Of a DNA stretch of 39,342 nt, positions 34,124 through 39,342 are shown piece after piece; positions within the stretch are counted from its first letter, which is position 1, and every line of letters begins with the position of its first letter. A model generated the notes under the pieces. That model worked only from the letters and a program-made list of their open reading frames with translations, had not been told where the DNA came from and made no database searches. This DNA comes from Bacteroidota bacterium (GTDB lineage Bacteria; Bacteroidota; Bacteroidia; Bacteroidales; B18-G4): contig JABMQZ010000239.1 of NCBI GenBank assembly GCA_013202965.1, forward strand, positions 1 to 39,342, in the 5' to 3' direction. The position numbers and the translations under genes were made by a program.

Positions 34124-35719
34124 TTAGTACTTAATCAATTTCTCTCTAATGACAGCTTTTCCTCTTAGCACTTCAAGCACATACATGCCTGGGAGTAAGT
34201 TTGACACATCAAGCTTATTGTTTATCCGCTTCTTTTGGATGACCTTTTGTCCAAGCCGATTGTATATGTTCACTTCATCAATGGTGGTTTTTTCCATGCC
34301 TGAGATGGTGATTTCTGAATGGGCGGGGTTGGGGTAGATAGAAATTGATCCTTCTTCATACAAATCAGTGATTCCGAAGGATTCGCATGCTTCTTCTACT
34401 TCTTCCTGATTATTGCAGCCCGGGCTATTATTAAAAATAGAGACATAGGCAGCTGTATCGGCCAGGTAATCGCAAATGCTTTGCACATCACAGATACCTA
34501 ATAATGGATTGTAATAAATATATAAATACTCAATTGATTCGGCTTCAATATTATCCAGTCCTGCCAAACTCGTTAAAGCAAGATTTGAATCAATAGCAAT
34601 TTCACTTCCAATGGAATTCAGATTTGTGAGTGCTGATAAATTTTCCAGCTGGATGTTCTTCCTTATCCAGAGGCTAAAGCCAATTGAATCAAGGTTTTCA
34701 ATTCCTGTGAGACTCAGCAGTGCTGAATTACCGTTAATCATCATGATTCCCCCGACATAATTCAGGCTTTCAAGGCCTGTTAAACTGGTAAGTGCCGGAT
34801 TATCCCCATTAAAATATTCCCCTATTTTCAGATTTCCCCCCACTGATTTTATCCCTTCCAGGCCCTCAAGGCTGGAGAGGGAAGTATTACGAACAATCGA
34901 AAGCCCTCCTCCGACAGAAGGAACATTCTCTAAGCCACTAAGGCTACTTAAAGAATTATTGTTATAAAAGCTCAGACTTCCTCCAATATTTGTCAGACCC
35001 TCCAATGCCGATAAATCTGTAAGGGTTTCGTTATCACGTATATTAAGGTTCCCTCCTATGCTGCTTAGATTTTCCAACCCTGATAAACTTGTCAGAAAAG
35101 GGTTATACGAGATTGTTATACTCGCACCAACATCAGATAATTGATCCATTCCCGCCAGATTAATGAGAAGCGGGTTGTTACGAATACCAATGCCTCCTTC
35201 TATTGAAGTTAAATTATCCAGTCCTGTAAGGTTTTCTAAAGCATCGTTGTTTATAATACTAAGGAATTCCCCAATAAAAGTTATTCCATCCAGATCTGCC
35301 AGGCTTTCTAAAGCAACGTTATTAGCAATACCCAGGACTCCCCCAACAGAAGTAAGATTGTTTAGTCCCGATAAATTGAGCAGTGAGGCGTTCCCATAAT
35401 TTATATCACCAATTATCAGGTTCCCGCCAATATAATTCAGGTTTTCAAGGCCTGTTAAACTTGTCAGGATGGGATTGCCTTTAATCTCCAGGTATCCATC
35501 GATAGCAGTCAAAACACTTAAGCCGTTGAGATTCGTGATATCATTTCCTTTAATGAATAAACTCCCCTCAATTTGGGTACAGCCGGGATTGTTGATTTGA
35601 AAGCTGTCAATCTCGGCCTGGGTGGTCCAGTATATATATCCGGGAAGGCAGGATTGGGCTGTGGCCTCAGTGACGCAGAGAAGCGTGAAGATGAGTGCCA
35701 GAAGAAGTAGTTTTTTCAT
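34124..35719 (-). CDS. Secreted leucine-rich-repeat (receptor L-domain-like) protein with T9SS sorting domain
   Basis: 531 residues from ATG 35719 (MKKLLLLALIFTLLCVTEAT); the ORF opens ten codons earlier. Signal peptide ends near TAQ. The N-terminal cap SCLPGYIYWTTQAEIDSF is followed by about 15 repeats of roughly 22-27 residues with consensus L-SL-GLeNL-sIGG-L-I--N (for example SLSGLENLSSIGGNLNIRDN). A cysteine-containing C-cap follows (LGICDVQSICDYL). The T9SS type A domain (SISIYPNPAHSEITISGMEK to KLIKY) closes the protein. Likely a surface adhesin or binding protein. It shares its N-cap and repeat type with the gene at 37453-38343. Confidence 0.88.
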   Translation of the reverse strand: MKKLLLLALIFTLLCVTEATAQSCLPGYIYWTTQAEIDSFQINNPGCTQIEGSLFIKGNDITNLNGLSVLTAIDGYLEIKGNPILTSLTGLENLNYIGGNLIIGDINYGNASLLNLSGLNNLTSVGGVLGIANNVALESLADLDGITFIGEFLSIINNDALENLTGLDNLTSIEGGIGIRNNPLLINLAGMDQLSDVGASITISYNPFLTSLSGLENLSSIGGNLNIRDNETLTDLSALEGLTNIGGSLSFYNNNSLSSLSGLENVPSVGGGLSIVRNTSLSSLEGLEGIKSVGGNLKIGEYFNGDNPALTSLTGLESLNYVGGIMMINGNSALLSLTGIENLDSIGFSLWIRKNIQLENLSALTNLNSIGSEIAIDSNLALTSLAGLDNIEAESIEYLYIYYNPLLGICDVQSICDYLADTAAYVSIFNNSPGCNNQEEVEEACESFGITDLYEEGSISIYPNPAHSEITISGMEKTTIDEVNIYNRLGQKVIQKKRINNKLDVSNLLPGMYVLEVLRGKAVIREKLIKY

Positions 35720-35739
35720 AAGGCAAGAAGGTGTTAGGC

Positions 35740-35756
35740 CCTTCGACAAGCTCAGG
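35740..35756 (+). repeat. Short variable-arm palindrome (CCT-TCGACAAGCTC-AGG)
   Basis: Read on the minus strand it is CCT-GAGCTTGTCGA-AGG: 3-bp arms around a core that starts GAGC and ends CGA, as in the copies at 38.66-39.07 kb. It lies 21 bp upstream of the LRR gene start. Confidence 0.5.
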
Positions 35757-35776
35757 ACATTTGTTAGGTAAATATT

Positions 35777-35812
35777 CGATATTCGTTTCTCGATATTCGT
35801 TTCTCGATATTC
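35777..35812 (+). repeat. 14-bp tandem repeat (CGATATTCGTTTCT)
   Basis: Two perfect 14-bp units followed by a partial third, upstream of the LRR gene within the gene-free stretch 35720-36553. Confidence 0.85.
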
Positions 35813-35944
35813 ATCCGCTGGTTATTGCACTAAAGGTACAAAAAAAATCGATACAATCCAAATAGGTACCACAGGGGGCCTGCGGAGTGCCGAGTGCCGA
35901 GTGATTAGTGGAGAGTGGAGGTGCGGAACGCAAGGGGGTTATTC

Positions 35945-36186
35945 GGCTGGTATGGTGCGATTCGCAGGGGGGTCCCTCACCCACCTTCGGTGGGATTCGG
36001 GATGACCGGTAGATTTTTATAAGCTTTTTACTGAATAGCACATTTTTATGCTTATTGGTCATCATATAAACGTAATGCTTTTGCCTGGGTCTCATAATCT
36101 ATAAGGCTAATTTCTTCTACCGGTCATCCCGATGAGCGAGCGAAGCGAGTGAAGAGGGACCCCCCAGCGAATCGCAGCGCACCAGC
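35945..36186. repeat. Long inverted repeat enclosing a GIY-YIG relic
   Basis: Left arm 35945-36013 and right arm 36117-36186 are inverted copies. The outer parts are TGCGATTCGC-a-GGGGGGTCCCTC against GAGGGACCCCCC-a-GCGAATCGC, flanked by GCTGGT/ACCAGC. The inner parts are CGGGATGACCGGTAGA against TCTACCGGTCATCCCG. Between the matched blocks the arms differ: the left holds its own hairpin (CCCACC-ttc-GGTGGG), the right holds GAGCGAGCGAAGCGAG. The enclosed ~103 bp carries the start of a GIY-YIG gene on the minus strand. Confidence 0.8.
36013..36095 (-). pseudogene. GIY-YIG endonuclease gene, N-terminal relic
   Basis: From ATG 36095 the frame reads MRPRQKHYVYMMTNKHKNVL, then F. The KHYVYMMTNKH-NVLF stretch is the first beta strand region of small stand-alone GIY-YIG proteins (YxYxLTNK...VLYIGVT). 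The GVT and the rest of the nuclease domain are missing: after Phe21 the frame runs through about ten unrelated codons into the inverted-repeat arm. Only about 21 of the roughly 90 codons remain, with no catalytic Arg or Glu, so it cannot be active. A longer open frame (to 35811) is translation of the repeat. Confidence 0.65.
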
Positions 36187-36328
36187 AAACCGACTCCCTT
36201 ATTTATTAATACCCAAAATCAAAAAATGTCACCATTATCAACAACGTAAAAGGCTTAAGTAATTCGAAAATTAAAAATTGACAAAACAGAATCGACAATC
36301 AAAAAGAGGCTGTAGCCTGAAATCAGAG

Positions 36329-36406
36329 GAAAGTCAGGCAGGGCAAGGGAAAGACATGCATGACAGGAATCCAACCCTGTGAGGAGGGGGAATTCATCAA
36401 TGAGAA
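36329..36406 (+). repeat. 78-bp direct repeat, copy 1
   Basis: The first 50 bp (GAAAGTCAGGCAGGGCAAGG onward to CCAACCCT) are identical to 39265-39314, and the full 78 bp differ at 5 positions without gaps. Same orientation. It contains ACATGCATG and a possible CCCT/AGGGG hairpin. I do not recognise the element. The rest of 36187-36553 shows no supported gene; an open frame at 36255-36551 (minus) crosses the repeat and looks spurious. Confidence 0.9.
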
Positions 36407-36553
36407 ACAGCTTCTTTTCAGCAAGAAAAATTCCTTCGGAAAAGCATGGGGGGGTAGTCCGCAAATAGCGTTTTTCCTTTCCAACAGCACCCTCCCTGTA
36501 AGTCATTAAATCATCATCGAGACGGACACAGTTATGAAGAAGATATAGCAAGC

Positions 36554-37435
36554 CTATCTGATAATCAGTTTCTGCCTTAACCTCCGCTTACCAACTATCA
36601 CCTCCACAACATATAAGCCCTGCTGTAGGTTTGAAACATCAATTCTGCGATCTACTCCCTGTTGTTGAAAGACTATTTGTCCTGTCATATTGTAAATGCT
36701 TACCTCCGCAGGTAAATGATCATCGATATCTTGTATGAAGACTTCTGAGATAGCAGGGTTGGGGTAGATCGACATATAGCCATCAGCATCCATTTCATCA
36801 ATCCCTGTAATGATCTGATCGCAATCCTCAAAATTCCATCCATTATTAGGGTGAAATGGACTGATGAACAATCCCACGATGTTATCTTCATAGCACCTAA
36901 GCGGACCAAAGTACTCTCCATCATATGTAGGGAACATAAAGTATGTGTTTCCTATTCCCTCTATCACTTTGTCACCAAACTCAACAACAATCCCATCTCC
37001 ACAGGTTATGTACTGAAGCTTTCTTATCTCACCATTTATATCAATAGTAGAGGTAGAGTCAATAATCATCAGTAGGGTAGAATCACCGTTTACAGTCCAA
37101 AAATAGGGCAGAAGGATTGAGTCTCCTGCTTCTGCTCCAAAATCATAAAGAAGGTGAAAGTTCCCCTCCCTATAAAAGAAAACGCTATCGTTCTCAGAAT
37201 ACATATATTCATGCCATACTAATGTATCTCCCCAATGTCTATCAATTACTTTAATCTTTTTGCATGGAATACCGACTACTGTGTCCTCTGCAATTGATTC
37301 AAATGTCTTATATGATGTTATGTCAGGATTAATCGTCCTTTGAGTGTAATGCCATATAGCCCCAACCTCAGCCCATCCCTGCGAGAAGCCTTGTAGGGAT
37401 AGTATAGTAATGAGTATTGAAAGTATCTGTTTCAT
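36554..37435 (-). CDS. T9SS cargo protein of unknown function
   Basis: 293 residues. Signal peptide MKQILSILITILSLQGFSQ. The body opens WAEVGAIWHYTQRTINPDIT and is beta-rich with many aromatic residues (EYMYSENDSVFFYREGNFHL). This resembles the poorly characterised secreted proteins that begin with GA.W.Y and carry a T9SS tail. The type A sorting domain is clear: YMSIYPNPAISEVFIQDIDD, then VSIYNMTGQIVFQQ, ISNL-like DVSNLQQGLYVVEV and KLIIR. No catalytic motif seen. It lies 17 bp downstream of the LRR gene on the same strand and is probably co-transcribed. Confidence 0.82.
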   Translation of the reverse strand: MKQILSILITILSLQGFSQGWAEVGAIWHYTQRTINPDITSYKTFESIAEDTVVGIPCKKIKVIDRHWGDTLVWHEYMYSENDSVFFYREGNFHLLYDFGAEAGDSILLPYFWTVNGDSTLLMIIDSTSTIDINGEIRKLQYITCGDGIVVEFGDKVIEGIGNTYFMFPTYDGEYFGPLRCYEDNIVGLFISPFHPNNGWNFEDCDQIITGIDEMDADGYMSIYPNPAISEVFIQDIDDHLPAEVSIYNMTGQIVFQQQGVDRRIDVSNLQQGLYVVEVIVGKRRLRQKLIIR

Positions 37436-37452
37436 GATAATGCTGTTGCAGG

Positions 37453-38343
37453 TTATTGCTTAATCATCTTCACAACACTCACCCCCTCCTCACTCCTCAA
37501 CACAGCATAATACAAGCCCATAGGAAGCCGATCCGCTGTCCATGTGAAGCTATGCTTCCCTTGAGGCATTATGCGATCCACAGTTTCATAAACCATCTCT
37601 CCAATTACATTGTATATTGTAAACTGTATATTGGATATTTCATTCAGTTCGTACTCGATGGTTGTGAAGGTGGTGAAGGGGTTGGGGTAGATTGTTAATT
37701 GAGGATCTGATCGCTGTTCGGTGATCATAGTATGTTGGCAATATTTCTCAACAACCTCAACGCTATCACATCCAATGGAATTCCTTATAAATAAAGAGCC
37801 ATTAGGATTGGAAATGTATTGACAAACGCTTTCTATTGCACACCATGACAGTGAATCATTATAACTGATGTCGAGATTACCGATTGTTTCAGAATCAAGA
37901 CTATCAAGCCCAAACAAGGTTTTAATCCTGTCGTTATTAAAAATCGTAAGTGTAAATCCAATGGATCTCAGGTTATTAAGGGCTGTTAGGTTCATTAGAT
38001 TATAATTACTAACAATAGTTAATGATCCACCAATATTTTGAAGGTTGTTTAAACCACTGAGCGTTGAAAGAGAATTACATCCGCCTATCATCAATTGCCC
38101 TCCAATAGAAGTAATTGCATTTAAGTTTTGGAGGCTAACTATCTCACTTTTCGGTATTATTGTAACATATCCTTCGATCTCTGTACAGTTAGGGTAGTTT
38201 ATCGGAAAACTGTCTATCTGCGATTGCGTTCTAAAAGTTATCCCTTCAGGAAGGCAGGACTGAGCAAACAGAATTTGAGGCATTAGCAATGCTATGATGA
38301 AGCATAGTCGGAGTATCGTTCTTATTCTTATTCCTTGTTCCAT
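37453..38343 (-). CDS. Secreted leucine-rich-repeat protein with T9SS sorting domain (short paralogue)
   Basis: 296 residues. Signal peptide about 8-27 (TILRLCFIIALLMPQILFAQ). The N-cap SCLPEGITFRTQSQIDSFPI, then CTEIEG, closely matches the cap of the 531-residue protein at 34124-35719. Only about four to five repeats follow (LSTLSGLNNLQNIGGSLTIV and similar), then the same type of Cys-bearing C-cap (SWCAIESVCQYI). The T9SS domain is LTIYPNPFTTFTTIEYELNE to VKMIKQ. The TIEYELNE opening is a different CTD subtype from that of its long paralogue. The -7 box is at 38396-38403. Confidence 0.87.
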   Translation of the reverse strand: MEQGIRIRTILRLCFIIALLMPQILFAQSCLPEGITFRTQSQIDSFPINYPNCTEIEGYVTIIPKSEIVSLQNLNAITSIGGQLMIGGCNSLSTLSGLNNLQNIGGSLTIVSNYNLMNLTALNNLRSIGFTLTIFNNDRIKTLFGLDSLDSETIGNLDISYNDSLSWCAIESVCQYISNPNGSLFIRNSIGCDSVEVVEKYCQHTMITEQRSDPQLTIYPNPFTTFTTIEYELNEISNIQFTIYNVIGEMVYETVDRIMPQGKHSFTWTADRLPMGLYYAVLRSEEGVSVVKMIKQ

Positions 38344-38395
38344 CTTCGTTATTCTTTATTCCCTGAAAGAAGCTGTATCGTAATCCTTTGTACAG

Positions 38396-38426
38396 CAAAG
38401 ATACGAATACATATCACAATATGCAA
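38396..38426 (-). promoter_or_regulatory. Promoter of the LRR/T9SS gene pair
   Basis: On the minus strand a -7 TATCTTTG (38403-38396) with a TTG -33 element (38426-38424), 20 bp apart. The leader to the ATG at 38343 is about 45 nt. Confidence 0.6.
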
Positions 38427-38663
38427 TATGGATCAGGAAGGATCAGCTAAATTATCTCCTGAAGGTAGCCATGAAACACCTCGTCAAACACCTTTGCATA
38501 GGATCTGAGGCAGTTTTCTCCTTCATGAGTGAGATGTTGTATCATTCTGAAAGCAAAAGATCAATTCGCCAACCATGCTTCGACTTCCATCGGTCGCCAA
38601 AGGCATCGCTTTCGCGTAGCTTCAGCTGAGCAAAACTTGCCGACGGCGCGCCGCTCGGGATAA

Positions 38664-38687
38664 CATCGTTCGGCTTCGCTCACGATG
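38664..38687 (+). repeat. Variable-arm palindrome, arms CATCGT/ACGATG
   Basis: 6-bp arms around core TCGGCTTCGCTC, which is GAGCGAAGCCGA on the minus strand. The gene-free stretch 38344-38663 before it holds only an LRR-gene promoter and an unexplained GC-rich patch with the perfect palindrome CGGCGCGCCG (38644-38653). Confidence 0.8.
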
Positions 38688-38712
38688 ACAACTCTTTTTC
38701 ATCTTTTGCATA

Positions 38713-38736
38713 TTGTTCTCGGCTCCGCTCGAACAA
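38713..38736 (+). repeat. Variable-arm palindrome, arms TTGTTC/GAACAA
   Basis: 6-bp arms around core TCGGCTCCGCTC (GAGCGGAGCCGA on the minus strand). It lies 36 bp upstream of the GIY-YIG pseudogene. Confidence 0.8.
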
Positions 38737-38772
38737 AATTGTGACATTTTCTGATTTTGAGTATTAATAAGT

Positions 38773-38974
38773 ATGAAACTATATTATGTTTATTTATTGG
38801 AATGCTGTGATGGATCATTTTATACAGGTGTTACCAATAACCTTACAAGAAAAATGGTCGAGAGCTAAAAAAGTGGCTTACTTTAGAAAAGATTGGAAAA
38901 CACTACATGAAAAGGCTCGTTGCCAAAATTCCACTTCGCACAAATTAAGGTCGAGCGAAGACGAGACCTTATAG
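38773..38974 (+). pseudogene. GIY-YIG endonuclease gene with internal deletion and frameshift
   Basis: From ATG 38773 the frame reads MKLYYVYLLECCDGSFYTGV, then TNNLTRK, the canonical N-terminus of a stand-alone GIY-YIG nuclease (YYVYLL...FYTGVTNNL). It stops at 38866. From about 38850, shifted by +1, a second frame reads KWSRAKKVAYFRKDWKTLHE, then KARCQN. This is the typical C-terminal end of the same family (IK.WSRAKK.ALI..D...L..). The middle, about 40-50 codons with the catalytic Arg/His and Glu, is gone. The apparent junction is AGAAAAATGG (38848-38857). It is flanked by palindromes at 38713-38736 and 38946-38971; the latter overlaps its 3' end. Confidence 0.85.
38946..38971 (+). repeat. 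Variable-arm palindrome, arms TAAGGTC/GACCTTA
   Basis: 7-bp arms around core GAGCGAAGACGA. It overlaps the 3' end of the GIY-YIG pseudogene and supplies its last codons. Confidence 0.8.
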
Positions 38975-38994
38975 TATAATAAAATTTACATTGT

Positions 38995-39018
38995 CATCCT
39001 GAGCGGAGCCGAAGGATG
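38995..39018 (+). repeat. Variable-arm palindrome, arms CATCCT/AGGATG
   Basis: 6-bp arms around core GAGCGGAGCCGA. The next palindrome follows after a single T. Confidence 0.85.
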
Positions 39019-39019
39019 T

Positions 39020-39066
39020 CATCGTGAGCACTTCGCTCTGCTCAGTATAAACTCCGTCGAACGATG
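39020..39066 (+). repeat. Variable-arm palindrome with expanded core, arms CATCGT/ACGATG
   Basis: 6-bp arms identical to those at 38664-38687. The 35-nt interior begins GAGC and ends TCGA, as the short cores do, but has about 23 extra bases, including TTCGCTC and CAGTATAAACTCC. Confidence 0.7.
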
Positions 39067-39122
39067 GCTGGTAGTGTAGATAAAATGGCATATGAAAAAT
39101 GCCGCATGCCGAATGGAAAATG

Positions 39123-39150
39123 CAAAAAGCCAGCAAAAACTGGCTTTTTG
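39123..39150. terminator. Rho-independent-type hairpin
   Basis: Perfect 11-bp stem CAAAAAGCCAG/CTGGCTTTTTG with loop CAAAAA. The A- and T-rich ends make it a possible bidirectional terminator. No intact gene ends nearby on the plus strand. Confidence 0.7.
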
Positions 39151-39264
39151 TAGCCTTGGATGGAATCTATTCGAACGAATTCATCACAGGATTACGAAAG
39201 TTGCATGAGTTACAGCTACATATGGCTGATAGGGGACTTATCCCTGCTACAGCATGATTCAGGT

Positions 39265-39342
39265 GAAAGTCAGGCAGGGCAAGGGAAAGACATGCATGAC
39301 AGGAATCCAACCCTTTAAGGAGGGGAAATTCATCGATAAGAA
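39265..39342 (+). repeat. 78-bp direct repeat, copy 2 (reaches window end)
   Basis: 73 of 78 positions match copy 1 at 36329-36406, with no gaps. It runs into the end of the window, so its full length is unknown. The preceding 39151-39264 shows no gene; a small inverted repeat GATAGGGGA/TTATCCC lies at 39229-39245. Confidence 0.9.

Noticed and set aside
33873-34127. 84-codon plus-strand frame through the heptamer array
   Set aside because: The C-terminal half is translation of the tandem repeat and the rest is antisense to the histone-like gene.
34149-35399. Regular DNA repeats inside the LRR gene, considered as CRISPR-like
   Set aside because: The periodicity follows codons of leucine-rich repeats; units are not conserved at DNA level and there are no spacers or cas genes.
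36255-36551. 98-codon open frame on the minus strand
   Set aside because: It crosses the 78-bp direct repeat, has no recognisable domain, no signal peptide and no promoter; treated as chance.
36329-36553. Possible 5' region of a group II intron or retroelement at the direct repeat
   Set aside because: No reverse transcriptase, no intron boundary and no domain V-like hairpin could be identified in the window.
1-39342. tRNA, rRNA or riboswitch genes
   Set aside because: No cloverleaf, rRNA segment or known aptamer core was recognised on either strand.

Overview
The window comes from a member of the Bacteroidota, probably an environmental, Bacteroidales-like lineage. The evidence is: PorZ and four predicted secreted proteins with type IX secretion (T9SS) C-terminal domains; TAnnTTTG-type -7 promoter boxes in front of many genes; the long, insert-bearing form of IspG; a LysRS with a C-terminal extension; and DUF4837 and Bacteroidota-type TonB domains. 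Most of the window is ordinary chromosome. The ends and several intergenic gaps are accessory and rich in repeats.

Layout. 0-2.7 kb: repeat-rich flank, then a VIT/vWA/TonB_C protein on the minus strand. 2.7-4.8 kb: an outer-membrane barrel-like protein behind a G-rich tract, then an AT-rich two-gene cassette of mobile mystery protein A (HTH) and B (Fic) with a triple operator-like repeat on its promoter. 4.8-8.0 kb: pgk (minus), divergent from an aminotransferase/omega-amidase pair. 8.1-15.5 kb: trkA-trkH potassium uptake, then a surface-glycan cluster (GT2, GT9, O-antigen ligase/polymerase-like protein, lipid kinase). 15.5-22.6 kb: DUF1761 protein, ispG (minus), porZ-recO, and lipA-lipB (minus). 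22.7-27.6 kb: lysS, a secreted TPR protein, and a hybrid histidine kinase. 27.6-33.7 kb: a secreted peptidylarginine/agmatine deiminase-like protein (minus), tatA, an MltD-like transglycosylase with three LysM domains, a DUF4837 lipoprotein and a small lipoprotein. 33.8-34.1 kb: a 66-residue histone-fold-like protein with a heptamer tandem array upstream of its promoter. 34.1-38.4 kb: three T9SS cargo genes, two of them leucine-rich-repeat paralogues. 35.7-36.5 and 38.4-39.3 kb: palindromes, inverted and direct repeats, and two decayed GIY-YIG nuclease genes.

How the genes fit together. The glycan genes, PorZ and the T9SS cargo can be read as one surface programme: in Porphyromonas, T9SS cargo is attached to A-LPS and PorZ belongs to the cell-surface attachment complex. 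lipA and lipB form the octanoyl-transfer and sulfur-insertion route to lipoate. trkA and trkH form one K+ uptake system. The aminotransferase and omega-amidase fit the glutamine transaminase/omega-amidase repair route.

The most unusual items are: (1) a family of palindromes with different, self-complementary arms around one conserved core of about 12 nt (GAGCGnAGnCGA-like), five of them crowded around a decayed GIY-YIG gene, with a second GIY-YIG relic enclosed by long inverted arms; (2) the MmpA/MmpB module with three operator-like 15-mers exactly 33 bp apart, a Fic-inhibition-like motif in MmpA and a substituted Fic motif in MmpB; (3) the histone-fold-like protein; (4) a second interspersed multi-hairpin intergenic repeat family. 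All function calls are from reading sequence; no database search was run.
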